Assembly: GCA_964058805.1 (NCBI GenBank) | Contig: CAXKVV010001317.1 | Coordinates: 1-31,133 of the forward strand | Origin: Schoenoplectus triqueter | Taxonomy: Eukaryota; Streptophyta; Magnoliopsida; Poales; Cyperaceae | Length of the DNA stretch: 31,133 nucleotides | Direction of reading: 5' to 3' | Shown here: piece after piece, positions 1 to 10,900 of the stretch | Layout of the letters: every line of letters begins with the position of its first letter | Numbering within the stretch: the first letter of the stretch is position 1 | Translations under genes and position numbers: made by a program | The notes under the pieces: generated by a model | Databases searched by the model: none | Told to the model about the DNA's origin: nothing | What the model saw: the letters and a program-made list of their open reading frames with translations, nothing else

Positions 1-1540
1 CATATATGGCTTTCTGAAGATTTTTTTTTTTTTTTTATCTTCAACTGTAGATTCTATTAGGGCTCATTTAAAAATATTTATTTTATAAAAATAATCTATA
101 ATATATGATCACTACCAGTCCATTCTTTCTGTCAAACTCTGTTCTATTTCTCTTTTAACTGGAACTTTATAAAAATCCCTTATTTGTGTCTCTAACTCTA
201 TCTTTCAAGTGGCGGATAATACAAATCTGACTTTGATTGATTTTGTTAGGTCGCAAAAGGGAATAAAAATAGTTTTATAAGCAAAATAAAAGGTTTGAAG
301 TTTTAAGGAATGGATATTACTAGTCTGTGCCTAAAAAAAAATCGTTGAATCCTTTTTATATACAGTTATAAAGTGAGATAAAATATGCATTACATTTTAA
401 CAGATTCTCGATTTAAGCTTTATCGATATTTGATCAGATATATATATAGTAGGTTTATAATAATTCTCATCCTTATATGGTTCATAACGATTCATATTGT
501 TTTGTTTTGTCCATTTTCTTTGAATCATTAATCTTATAATATTCTCTCTTTTCTAAACTTTAACTAAACATGAATAAATGGCTAAAAAACGAATAATGTT
601 AAAATAAATAAGTTAGCATGAGACTAATGTTTTAACCTTCAATTATTATCCTGATTCATAAGGTTCTGCGATTAAAATAATGAAATTTGTCTCAAAATCT
701 GATAAAGACTAATACAAAGTCTTCGTGTCAGATTCATAAAAAGAGCTCTGCATTGGTTAATACAAAATCATGCTTAGCTTCTGTGAACTCTAATCAGGCT
801 AATACAAAGTCTAGAGTGCACTTGCAAATTTAATTATTAGCTCCCAAGACTACTAAGTCAGAAAAGTTACGAAATTAAAATTCAATCAATATCTAATCAG
901 ATCAAATACTACTGGAAAATTATACACTAATCAGGATACTTAAGTTTCTCGGTTATTATATTGATTGAAATTAAATCTTATTCTTTGCAAAGTGTTCATC
1001 CTGGTAAAAATTTGAAAAATAATAGTTGTAAGTCTTGTTATGAATCAAATAATAATAATAAATGGAACGGGATAAGATATAAAAAAAAAAACGAAATTTG
1101 AAGAATAGGACAAAAGAAGCACCAAATGAGATACTGGTACGAAGTGCACTAAATATAAGTATTAAATAATTAAATTTAGAAAACAAAACTGAAATTAAAT
1201 AAGATAAACTCTGACAATTAATATATTTGTCAAAATATTATAGTACTAAAATACATAAAGTGATCAAATGAAATATTTCAAGATGCTCTACATAATTAAA
1301 CAATGAGAATCAGATTATGAATCAAAAAAAAAATATATGAAGGAATCATAAAAAAGATCATACTTCAAACATAATTGTCATGACAAATTTTTCAACAAAT
1401 TATCATTGGAAAATAAAGAAAGATTATTATTTGAAAGATACAAGCTTCCTCTTTATGTACTAATTCAATAAGGCGTTAATTATGTACTAATCCAATGCTC
1501 AACAAAGAATGGAATATCGGATCCTTAGCCCAAAAAAAAA
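1..1540. other. AT-rich non-genic DNA
   Basis: No convincing gene. Every open frame is short, AT-driven and without a recognisable domain. A short motif close to GRCTAATACAAAGTCT recurs at 707-722 and 797-812, with a weaker copy at 755-770, which suggests an old local duplication. The stretch could be the far (3') part of the minus-strand element C, because C has no recognisable left end, but I see no sequence match to the equivalent part of element B that would prove it. Confidence 0.5.
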
Positions 1541-3629
1541 TTGTAATTGGCGCATAGGCCTAATGGTTTACTATCTTTTGTAATCCAACCCGCTATGAAA
1601 ATTAAAAATAAGATGACAAGGGGCCCCAAATTACGGAAATTATTCATCTTGGTCAAAAAAAAATGAATTAAAGAGACGAGCTAGGCCGGCCTCCTATGGG
1701 AATTTACGGATGAAAAGGAAATAGTGGACTCAGCCCGTATCGTAAAGCATTATTCAATAAAAAATTTGGACTTAAAGAGTTAATTTAGCCCAATAAAGGT
1801 TGAAATAAAATATATATAATCCAGCTAGAAATTGCAAGACCGGCCCAATAAGAATAAAAAAAATAATAACAGATTCGGCCCCCAAAAAAAAAGAAGGAAA
1901 TTTAATTGGCCCGGCTTAAAAAAAAAACTCATTTTGGCCCATTATACATAGTGATTTCAGAAAAATAAAAGAGCCCAATTATTTGAAACCCAAAATAAAG
2001 AAAATACATATAAATAAAATAAAAATTATTTTAAAGTCTTTCCAAACTCCAAATTGAATAAAATTAATTTCTATTTTTTTTATATATACAAAATTTGACA
2101 AAATTAAAGTATATATTTCTCATGAAACTAAAAAAAAAGAAAAATAAATCTACTCTTTTCTTAAATAATAAACGATTCATAAAAGAAAGTGTATAGATAT
2201 TCATAATAATAATAATAAATATTTTCCTTCACAAATAAGTTTTAGATAAATATATCTTGTTAATAAAAAAATATATAATATTTTATTTCATCAATAAAAA
2301 AAGATAATTAAATACACATAAATAAAATAAAATTCATTAAGTAAATTCATTTACTCCATATGGAATAAAATAAATAAATATATGATAATTCTCCTAATTT
2401 GTAAATAATAAAAATAATAAAATAATAAATAAAAATGCAACTATAAATAACTTAAAAATATATACATATAAATAAATAAAAAAATTTTCAAATAAATAAA
2501 ATAAATGAAGTAATTTAAAATTCACATCTTATAGATGAGACTAAAATCTCTATTTTCAAATAAATAAAATAAATTTTAAATATTTTCTAAAAGATAAAAA
2601 AAAATTATTGATTAAATAGTAAATTCAATTCTTCATGTTATAAACTCGCAAAATGCCTTAGGTTTCATAATTCAAAATCCATTTAAGAATGATAAAGTGA
2701 TTTAAATTTTACCCTTTCTTATGATAAATAAACCTAATAAAACTTATAAAACTCAGGTTTATTATCCAGGTTATAAAGTGACAACGCGTCAAATTTCATA
2801 ATTGTGAAGATCAGTAAAAACCATTAAGTGACCCAAATCTCACCGGTTTGCTGATAAGAAAATCTAATAAAGCCCAAAACGCTTAGATTTTAAAACCTAG
2901 GTTGTAGGTTGGCATAGCGCTTCAAACTTTATAATTTAGAAGATCAGTAAATGACTAAGTGATCCAAATCTCACCCATTTTCTGATAATGAAACCTAATA
3001 AAGCCCCAAATGCTCAGGTTTACATTGCCTGGATTATGAGCTAGCATAGTTTCATAATCTGGAAGATTGGTAAGACAGTTAAGTGACCCAAATCTCACAT
3101 GTTCCCGATAAATCAAACCTAACAAAGCCCAAAACGCTCAGGTTTAAACATCCTAAATTATAAACTCATAGAGTTTCATGATTTAGAAGATCAGTAAGAT
3201 AATTAAGTGGACCAAATTCACCATCTTCTGATAATTGAATCTATAAGGTATAAGAACACCCAGATTCAACAGTCTCGTATTACGGTTTGAGCTACCACAC
3301 AGGTTCATTAAAATAATAAAACCAAGGATAATTGTTGTTGATTAGTTCTCGTTACTCAAAATGACCTATTTAATTGATTTTATTTATATTCTAATTCTTT
3401 CTTCTTAGCATCGAAGGTTCCTAGGGTTCATAGCTCAGGGTAATTAACAGTGAGGGCTTGCGCTCACTGGAACAATAAAGTTCCCACAATCACTAAAAAA
3501 AAAGCCTTTGGATGTATAATCCTAAAAATAAATACATAAATATACATCTGAGGGTGGTACCGTGTCCTTCTTCCGCCGTTCTCACTCGATTCTTTTCCTG
3601 AGTGAGGAGAGGCGCGAAAAAGGGTCGCA
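1540..3629 (-). mobile_element. Element C: inverted copy of the TGYGAYCC repeat family (LTR-like)
   Basis: Read on the minus strand, the element begins TGCGACCCTTTTTCGCGCC at 3629. It then shares with elements A (4754) and B (7991) the ordered landmarks GAAGAAGGACACGG, a TTTAG-rich tract, an AGTGATTGTGGGAACT-like block, a GGGCGCAA-like block and CACTGTTAATTACC. Further in comes a tandem repeat block (about 2630-3260), then very AT-rich DNA (2000-2620), then a GGCCC-rich segment (about 1545-1980). B shows the same order at 10.2-10.9 kb. The TG start and asymmetric layout fit one end of a long LTR. The left limit is not recognisable, so 1540 is only where the shared features stop. It abuts the copia leader at 3630. 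No coding capacity is seen. Confidence 0.6.
2630..3260 (-). repeat. Tandem repeat block inside element C (period 123-133 bp)
   Basis: The motif GAAGATCAGTAA (one copy GAAGATTGGTAA) starts at 2806, 2939, 3062 and 3186, giving spacings of 133, 123 and 124 bp. Each unit also holds AAGTGAYCCAAATCTCAC and a CTAAYAAAGCCC-like phrase. A weaker unit lies near 2630-2700. The reverse complement, ACTGATCTTC followed by TAGATTATGAA, is the core of the 180-bp repeats in element B and of one copy in A. This ties the three elements into one family. Confidence 0.75.
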
Positions 3630-3764
3630 CAATTATCAATTATCAGCAAAACCATCATGTATCAGTAAGTCTGATCCCATATCAGAAACGCTGATTATAT
3701 ATCAGCTAAGAGCAATTCAACACAACGGTAACTCAAAAAATTAACAAATCAAGTCACTGTCAAC
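3630..3764 (+). other. Remnant of the copia 5' leader
   Basis: This short stretch sits between the end of element C and the first gag methionine. It repeats the phrase TATCAG several times (around 3640-3705) and contains TATATCAGCTAAGAGCAA, which could be a degenerate primer-binding site since plant copia elements commonly use TGGTATCAGAGC. The 5' LTR itself is not seen. Either element C replaced it or it has decayed. The primer-site reading is weak. Confidence 0.35.
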
Positions 3765-4753
3765 ATGACAGGTGTGAGCCCAATGTTCAATTTCAATTCA
3801 AACCCGAATCAAGGTTCAACAAGACTGAGAATAAATTCTAATTTCAATTCATCTCAAAAGTTAACCAATGTTCCACAAAATGGAAGGAATTACATTCCAT
3901 AGGCCAAGGCAGCAAGAGTCACATTAAAAGATAAATGATTACTTGATTTCATCAATGAAAATAAAATCCGACCAGAAACTGGAGCCGAGGAACAAGAGGA
4001 GTGGGATATGGTGGATAGTCAAGCTATGAGACTGATCACCAACTCACTCGAGCCTCAATTATCCGAGAGTTTCTGCTATTGTGAAACAACAACAGAACTA
4101 TGGCAAGAGATCAAAAATCAACACAACAATCAAAAAAGTCACTCTCAGATATATCATCTTAAGCAAAAAATTACAAAGATTTCACAAAAATCTCAAGATG
4201 TACCCACATTAATCGGCCACGTTAGAGCAAAATATAAAGAACTCAAGTTCTATCGACCAAATACTACTGACCTGAGGGTGCTCCAAGAGAGGGAAGAGAT
4301 GGATCACATCTACACACTTCTCGCTGCTTTAGAACTAAGCTACGAGCCAATCAGAGCACAATTTTTCCTCTCGACAGAAAAAATGTCTTTTAAAATAGTT
4401 ACAGCCCAAATCCTGCAAGAGGCGCTGCGACGAGTTGCAATGGAGACTCTGGACTTGAACCCAAAGTCGGAAGCCCTTGCCTTCTCAGCTCAACACCTCG
4501 CCGGAAAAGGCAAAAACTGAGCGGTGCTCGCACTACAAGAGGGAAGAGCACAACCAAGAGAGATGCTGGGTACTTCATCCCCACATCAAGTCTAAGCGAA
4601 CTAATCAAAACCAGGCAGAGGTGGCCAAGAAGAGTTTTTTCACAAAAACCCTAGAAGAGAGAAAGAGATTTGTTGCGACTAGAGAGCCAAGCGAAGAAGA
4701 GAGAAATGGATCCAGTGAAATGGTCTCAACCTCATCGAGTCAGAATGACTTTG
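3765..4753 (+). pseudogene. Ty1/copia gag fragment (broken)
   Basis: This is the capsid and nucleocapsid precursor of a plant Ty1/copia retrotransposon, normally a virus-like-particle protein that packages element RNA. The frame opens at ATG 3765 and is broken by in-frame stops at 3900-3902 (TAG) and 3936-3938 (TGA). It then stays open through a copia gag-like region (LWQEIKNQ, IYHLKQKI, and YEPIRAQ near 4340-4360) to a stop at 4518-4520. A frameshift near 4500-4517 moves the nucleocapsid part into the next frame. The zinc knuckle (4525-4566) keeps Cys, His and the final Cys, but its second Cys is Tyr (CSHYKREEHNQERC). The coding sequence ends abruptly at 4753, where element A starts. It cannot make a working product. 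Confidence 0.88.
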
Positions 4754-5118
4754 TGTGATCCTTTTTCGCGTGCGCCACACCACCGCTTGGTGGCGATGGG
4801 ATGTGAAAGAAGGACACGGAGATCTCTCCTAAGCGTGCATTTATTTAACGCCGGTTAATTCCACTGTTTAGACTCATTGGAATGCACATTTAGGTTTTTT
4901 TTTAGTGATTGTGAGTACTTGTAGATTCCAATGGGCGCAATCCTCCACCGTTAATTACCCTGGGCTATTAACCTCGAGGCACCTCTAGATCTTTTAAAAG
5001 GGGGAAGCAAATATTATAATTAAAAGATGGTCAAGTGGTCACGTGCTTCGGTGATCGGGATCACTGAAGCACACTGGACTTACTGACAGGTTAGTCCAGC
5101 GACATAGGGTGGTGAAAA

Positions 5119-5600
5119 AGATGAACTTACTATCAGTTCAATCTTTACCGCTCCAAGAGGCAATCTTACTAACAGATCAGATTGATCTTTACGGAGGGAT
5201 GAAATGTGAGCCTACTACAGATCGACTCAACCTTAGTTGACATAGAAGATGAGCCTACTACAGATCGGTTCAATCTTTGCTAGTCAACGACTAATCACAC
5301 AAAATACAACTCGAAGCACTTAGCCGGTTTATCTTGAGGTTGGTAAATTAGGAGACGGGTGGATTTGGCCCACGTGTTTCTTCTCACTGATCTTCTAGAT
5401 CATGAATTTCAAGCACTGAGCGGATTCATAAAACTAGGAACACAACTGCACACAAAGTCAAACCTGAAGCATTGAGCCAGTTTGGCATTGAAAGAACCTA
5501 CTACAAATCGGTTCAGATTCACTGTTTTGTGGATGAATCTACTACAGATCAATTCAATCCTACATTCTCGGGAGATGAATTTACTACAGATCAGTTCAAT
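5119..5600 (+). repeat. Dispersed CTACTACAGATC repeats in element A
   Basis: The phrase GARCCTACTACAGATCG or GATGAATCTACTACAGATC, followed by TTCAATC-like sequence, starts at 5208, 5251, 5494, 5532 and 5574. Looser copies lie at 5119 and 5160. Spacing is irregular (38-43 bp within clusters), so this is a decayed short-period array of the sort found in long LTRs or untranslated leaders. Confidence 0.65.
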
Positions 5601-6201
5601 CTCTTGAACTAGAAGATAAACTTATCAACGGATTAGTTTGGTCTTACTAGCGTGACTGGTCATGAATTACTTATTTATGATACGGAGCCATCATGATGTC
5701 ACCTCTTTGGACATCATGATGTTCTTCTCTCTTGAAATTAATATATTTGCTCATGCTGATGTCACAGTCTTAATCATCCTTTTGGCGGGCGTCAAGATGT
5801 TCTTATCTTGACTGGCTATTCTGAATATTGCATTACTTATGCAAGAATCACTGTGTTGCTCTACACTCCTTTGTGTGAGCATATTTAATCACCTCTAAAT
5901 TATGAGTCTTGAGCACCTTACCGATTCACAGATTCAGAGTTAACTTGTGCACAAAATTAGACTCGGGGGCTCCTGGCTAGTCTAAGATTGAGATAGGTTT
6001 ATCAGAGAATGAGCTCCTAGAAAAGTTAGTTCAAAAGCTATCATGTTGTGATGTCTCATCAGCAGTTGATAAGGTGTATCACCACCTTATTGATCATTCA
6101 TCACCTTAGGAATCGTGTAACAATTCAACAAACCATTACAACACTTCAACAAATCATTATAACGCTTCCACAAATCATTATAACGCTTCCAGAAGATATC
6201 A

Positions 6202-6430
6202 GACTTGTCAGAAAATTGGTCAAACAGTCAAAACGTTGCTAACGCTCTGTAAAGTGTTCAACGTTTTGATGAATCATTATAACGATTAAAGGAATCGTTA
6301 TAGAATCGTTATAACGATTCCTTAGAATATATTGACTTGTCAGAGAATAGTCAAAGCATTGCCAACATCTTGTAAAGTGTTCAACGCTTTGGTGAACCGT
6401 ATAACGATTCAGGGAATTATTACAACGATT
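6202..6430 (+). repeat. 132-bp tandem duplication with ATCGTTATAACGAT palindromes
   Basis: Two diverged units start with GACTTGTCAG at 6202 and 6334. Both continue through a GTCAAA tract, a TTGCTAAC or TTGCCAAC phrase and TGTAAAGTGTTCAACG, and close with TATAACGATT. Between and upstream of them the palindromic phrase AATCGTTATAACGATT recurs, which could form small cruciforms. The block is non-coding. Confidence 0.65.
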
Positions 6431-6639
6431 TCTTTTTTTTTAATTTTTTTATTATATATTTTTATTATTATTATTATCCATTTATTTATTTTTCTATTCT
6501 TGTTATGTATATTTTATTTCAAACTCTACTTATTCCTGTAGAAAATGAGTCACAAAATAACAAGAAATAAGTTGGCTATTATTTAGTATTTTTATTTAGA
6601 TTTTTAGGATTTGAATTTGTACTACCATGCTACACTAAC

Positions 6640-7990
6640 CAAGAGAGAAGAGAAGTACTTGTAGAAAATCATGCTCAAATAGGTACAAAAAAATCGAAAA
6701 CCATGAGCAAACTCAAGAAGAAGATGATAGCTCGGAGGAAATTTAATAGAAAGAAATATCGTTAAGGTCAAGTCGATAAGTGCAACCTTCAAAAAAATTA
6801 AGAGATTTTGTCACATATTCGGTATATTATCCAATCCAAGATTATATTTCTTACAATCATATCTCTAATGAACATTATATTTTTCTAAGCTCCTTATCAA
6901 GATTGAAGAACCAATAAAGTATGAGATAGAAAAATTTGAGCCAAAATGGTACAAAGCAATGAATGATGAGCATAATGCATTAGAAAGAAATCAAACTTGA
7001 AAAGTATGCTACTTATCAAAAAATAAAAAATTGGTTGGATGTAAATGGATATATAAAATTAAATATCATAGCGATGGTACCGTAGAATGATATAAAATTA
7101 GATTAGTTGCTAAGGGCTATATCCAAACTCATGGTATTGATTATCATGAAATATTTACATCGGTTTTAAAAATAAATATCATACGAATATTATTGTCCAT
7201 AGCGGTAAATAATAATTAAAATATTTACTAAATGGATGTAAAAAATGTGTTCCTTCAAGGGATGCTTAAGGAAGAAGTGTATATGACACTTCCACTCGGT
7301 CACCAAGGAAAGATACCTCTAACCTTGTTTGTAGGTTAAAAAATTAATATATAGACTAAAACAATCTCCAAGAGATTGGTATGGAAAACTCTCTTATTTT
7401 TTAATTTTATACAATTTTAAGATAAGCGGAGTTGACTCATCTCTATTTATCAAACATAATATCAATGGAATAATCATAGTGTTAGTTTATGTCGATGACA
7501 TAATCATAACTGGTAACAATCAAGTAGAAATTAATTATGTAAAGAAAGACCTCAAATAAAAATTTAAAATAAAAGATTTAAACAAATTAAAATATATTCT
7601 CAGGATAGAAATAACTCATTCGCAAAAAGGGGTTTTATATCTCAAAGAAAATATATTCTTGATTTGCTTAAAGAAATCAGTAAACTTGGATGCAAACCGG
7701 CTAAAACACCAATAGAAACCAATATTAAACTCAATACCGAAAATAGTGAACCATTGAAAAATATAAATCACTTTCAAAGACTTGTAGGGAAGTTGATTTA
7801 TTTGACGGTCATTAGGCCGGATTTATCATTCATCGTAAGTCAAATTAGCCAATTTATACATGCACCAAGAACCCCGCATCTAGATGCTATTAATAGGATT
7901 TTAAGATACTTAAAGGGTTCTCCCGAAAAGGAAATTTGGATGAAAAAAAATAATACTAATACAATATATGGCTATTCCGATGCAGATTTG
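6640..7990 (+). pseudogene. Ty1/copia reverse transcriptase to RNase H start (broken)
   Basis: This is the reverse transcriptase of the same copia element, which would copy element RNA into DNA inside particles. Translation in shifting frames gives the linker before RT (about 6790-6890), then EPIKYE-like sequence, a KLVGCKWIYKIK block (near 7030-7060), LVAKGY (near 7105), MDVKNVFLQG (near 7235) and the catalytic YVDD (7488-7499) inside LVYVDDIIITGN. The connection domain lies near 7664-7960, with KLGCKPAKTPIE, then GKLIYLTVIRPDLSF. RNase H then starts with GYSDAD just before 7990. Many stops and frameshifts disable it. The protease and integrase regions expected between gag and RT, about 2 kb, are absent. 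B interrupts the reading at 7991. Confidence 0.88.
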
Positions 7991-8265
7991 TGCGATCCTT
8001 TTTTGCGCGCCCACTCCGCTCGGGCGGCGGGCTACGGAAGAAGGACACGGTCAGATCCCCTAAATGTGCATTTTATGGGTGTTATTATGATTATGAATGT
8101 ATATTTAGGGGTGTTTTAGAGATTGTTGGAACTTTTATGATTTCGATGGGCGCAAGTCTTCACCGTTAATTATCTCGGGTTTTCACCCTTCAAGCACCTC
8201 TTGGATCTCTAAAAGAGGAAAAGAAAATATCAAAAATAAGCAAATATAAGTGGTTGATTAACCGT
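7991..8265 (+). repeat. Conserved terminal segment of element B shared with A and C
   Basis: Landmarks occur in the same order as in A and in the reverse complement of C: TGCGATCC, TTTTTTGCGCGC, a GC-rich hairpin-like tract (CTCCGCTCGGGCGGCGG), GGAAGAAGGACACGG, ATTTAGGGGTG, GATTGTTGGAACTT, GATGGGCGCAAG, TCACCGTTAATTA and CTAAAAGAGGAAAAG. An open frame starting at 7664 in the copia sequence runs on into this segment to 8119. That chimera is accidental. Confidence 0.75.
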
Positions 8266-8439
8266 GACGCGCTCTGGTATGGGCATGGTTTAGTGAATGA
8301 GTCAGGTTAAGAACTTATGGGTTCGACGGTCCAAAACCTATGGCGTGGGCTTTTATAGGGTAGCTGACACCCAACCAATTATGCAAAATCAGACTACTCA
8401 CACTAGTTGATCTTAGAATTGGTCTATCAATAGACTAGC

Positions 8440-9080
8440 GAACTTAACTCACTTGTACGTCTCATCGAACTTCTAGATTATGAATGTAAAGCACTGAGCC
8501 AATTCATGAACTTAGGCATGTATTTTTTATCAGTGCGACATTCACCCATCCAATCACACAAAACTAAGCCTGAAGCGGGACACCAGCTGGTATTAAGGCT
8601 AGTGAATCAGTAGACTAGCAAACTTAACTCGCTTGTATGTCTTACCAATCTTCTAGATTATAAATCTGAAGCACTAAGTCAATTCATGAACCTAGGTGTG
8701 TCATTTTATTACAGGGCGACAAAACTCATCCAATCACACAAAGCGCTAAGCCTGAAGCGCTATGCCAGCTAACTTTGAGGTTGGTAAATCAGAAGAATAG
8801 CGATCTTAACTCGCATGCACGTCTTAACTGATCTTCTAGATTATGAATTTAAAACGCTAAGTCAATTCATGAACCTAAATATGCCCTTTTAATACAGAGC
8901 GACAGAACCCATCCAATCACTCAAAACCAAGCTTGAAGCACTGAGTCAGCTAGGTTGGTGAATCAGGAGTTTTAATGAATTTAACTCGTATCCACATCCC
9001 ACTGATCTTCTAAATTATGAATCTGAAGCACTGAGCCAATTCATGAATCTAGGGTTACCACACACACGAGGTTAAATTCG
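8440..9080 (+). repeat. Tandem repeats of about 180 bp in element B
   Basis: Four units share CTTCTAGATTATGAA, then GCACTGAGCCAATTCATGAA, then a GCGACA...CCATCCAATCA phrase and AAGCCTGAAGC. The first phrase starts at 8470, 8650, 8833 and 9007, giving spacings of 180, 183 and 174 bp. The period resembles that of centromeric satellites, but the array has only four copies inside a transposon. The core is shared with C (inverted) and A (single copy). Confidence 0.8.
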
Positions 9081-9247
9081 AAGCACTTGGCTGATTTAAC
9101 ATTGAGGTAGGCATGCAAAGATGAATCCTATGACTTTGACAAACTCGAGGTCAAAGTTATATATTTTACGAGGCGACTGATGTCTGAATGGTTGTACGAC
9201 TGTCAACCTTGTCATCATGCTTCTTCTCTTCCTTATCTTCTTCACAT

Positions 9248-10165
9248 AGTATGAACCATCATGTGATCTTCATCATCATCATAATCATCATGTGATGCAT
9301 GATTATTCTCTCTACATGATCAACATCCACGTGTGATCATGATTATCATCATCGACTGATCATCTTACCTGAATGATTATCATCTCTGCATGATTATCAT
9401 ATCAGTGTGATCATGATTATCATCATATCTGCATAATCATCATCTCTGTATGATTATCATCATCATCTATACATGTTCAACATCCCTGTGTGATCATGAT
9501 CATCATCATCAACTGATCATCTTACCTGAATGATTATCATCTCTACATGATTATCATTTCAGTGTGATCGTGATTATCATCATATCTAAATGATTATCAT
9601 CTCTACATGATAATCATCTCAGTGTGATCATGATTATCATCTCTGCATAATCATCATCTCAGTATGATTATTATCATTATCTCTACATGATCAGCATCCT
9701 CGTGTGATCATGATCATTATTATCAACTGATCATCTTACCTGAATGATTATCATCTCAGTGTGATCATGATTATCATCATATCTAAATGATTATCATCTT
9801 TGCATGATCATCCTCTCAGTATGATTATTATTATTATCTTTACATGATCAGCATCCCTGTGCTATCATGATTATTATCATGTGAATATCACACCTGAATG
9901 ATCACCATCTCTACATGATCATTATCCCTGTGTAATCATGACTGCCCTCATGTGATCATTACATCTGAATGATCATCATCCATGTGTGATCATGGCTGTC
10001 ATCGTGTGATCATCATCATAGTCATCATCCCTGCATGATTACCATCTTGATATGATCAACTCTGTCACATGATCATCATCACTGCCTATTCATGACATCA
10101 TCACCTCCTGATCATGATTATCTCATAACCATGATCATGATCATCATCACTTATCACATGATGAT
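9248..10165 (+). repeat. Degenerate TGATCATGATTATCATC minisatellite
   Basis: About 0.9 kb consists of variants of TGATCATGATTATCATC joined by phrases such as CTCTACATGATTATC, TCAGTGTGATCATG and CTTACCTGAATGATTATC. A higher-order unit is visible. The passage ACTGATCATCTTACCTGAATGATTATC recurs in three places (near 9355, 9513 and 9727), so short units were copied in blocks. The palindromic TGATCA and ATCATGAT cores could fold on either strand. No reading frame runs through it. Confidence 0.85.
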
Positions 10166-10900
10166 AATACATTATTTTTTTATTATTTTCACCTTTCCTT
10201 TATTTTATTTACAATATTATTTTATTATTTTACTTATTAATTTTATTTTATTTTTCTCTTTATTTTATAGTATTATTATTTATTAAAGGATTATCACATA
10301 TAAAATGGTCTTTTATTATTATTTATTTATCTATTATTATTATACCCAATATTCACAAAAATATTTTCATACTGAAAAATTATGAGAAATTCATATATTA
10401 TTCTCTGATATTTTATATGAATTTTATAAATTTTTATTTTTATTTATTTATATTTAAAACTCCAAGTCAAAGTTTGGTCAAAATAGAAATCCATATTACT
10501 ATAATTTTAATTTTGAATTATTAAAATATTATACACATTATTTAAATGAAGTATTTTTATCCTGAAAAATATTATGAAAAATAATAGATTTTTAGAAATA
10601 AATTTGAGTCAATTTAGAGTTTGAAAATACATCCAAATAATTTATTTACTAATTAATTTTAATTTTCTGTTATTAACTTAGTTGGGCTTTAAACAATTGG
10701 GGCCAGCTTTTATTTTGTTTTTCTCTTTCTTTTGTTGGTTGGGCCCATTCTCACTTTTTCTCTTTCACTATTAAGTTTGGGTTGACTGTTATTACTTTTC
10801 TCCTTTTTTTTTCGTCTGGGCCGATCTGTTACTCCACCTGGGCAGCACACATATTCTCCTCCCCTCTTCTTTCATTTTGGGCTTTTATATTATTATTATT
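10166..10900 (+). other. AT-rich tract followed by GGGCC-rich block in element B
   Basis: From 10166 to about 10670 the sequence is mostly A and T with TTATTATT and TTTATTTT runs. From 10680 to 10890 the phrases TTGGGCTTT, GGGGCCAG, TTGGGCCCA, TGGGCCGA and TTTTGGGCTTT recur between pyrimidine runs (TTTTCTCTTTC). Element C has the mirror image (GGCCCAATAA-type phrases at 1545-1980). I see no gene. Confidence 0.5.

Larger units (their letters stand above)
4754..6600 (+). mobile_element. Element A: copy of the TGYGAYCC repeat family inserted in copia
   Basis: The start TGTGATCCTTTTTCGCG interrupts the copia gag frame. About 230 bp then share the landmarks of B and C: GAAGGACACGG, AGTGATTGTG, AATGGGCGCAA, CACCGTTAATTACC and an AAAGRGGRAA-type purine run. 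Further in are CTACTACAGATC repeats, one GATCTTCTAGATCATGAA unit at 5389, a CGGGGGCTCCTGGCTAGTC phrase near 5965, CATCATGATG stretches (5690-5720) and AT-rich DNA from about 6430. The right end is not precise: copia-like sequence is recognisable again only from about 6640, and no clear target duplication was found. No open frame of interest lies inside. Confidence 0.6.

Noticed and set aside
4477..4758. A 93-codon open frame on the plus strand
   Set aside because: It is the frame-shifted nucleocapsid part of copia gag and ends just inside element A. It is counted under the gag pseudogene.
3430..4990. Elements C and A as the two terminal inverted repeats of one Mutator-like transposon
   Set aside because: The blocks are inverted, but their outer ends face each other across the copia gag, so each element extends away from the gag. 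A single element would need the opposite arrangement. The TG start and TG...CA limits of B also fit an LTR better.
7664..8119. A 151-codon open frame on the plus strand
   Set aside because: The first part is copia RT/RNase H and the last part is the terminal block of element B read through the junction at 7991. It is a chance chimera, not a gene.
8440..10165. Repeated units suggestive of a CRISPR array
   Set aside because: Units are degenerate and lack constant repeats with unique spacers, no cas genes are present, and the context is a plant genome.
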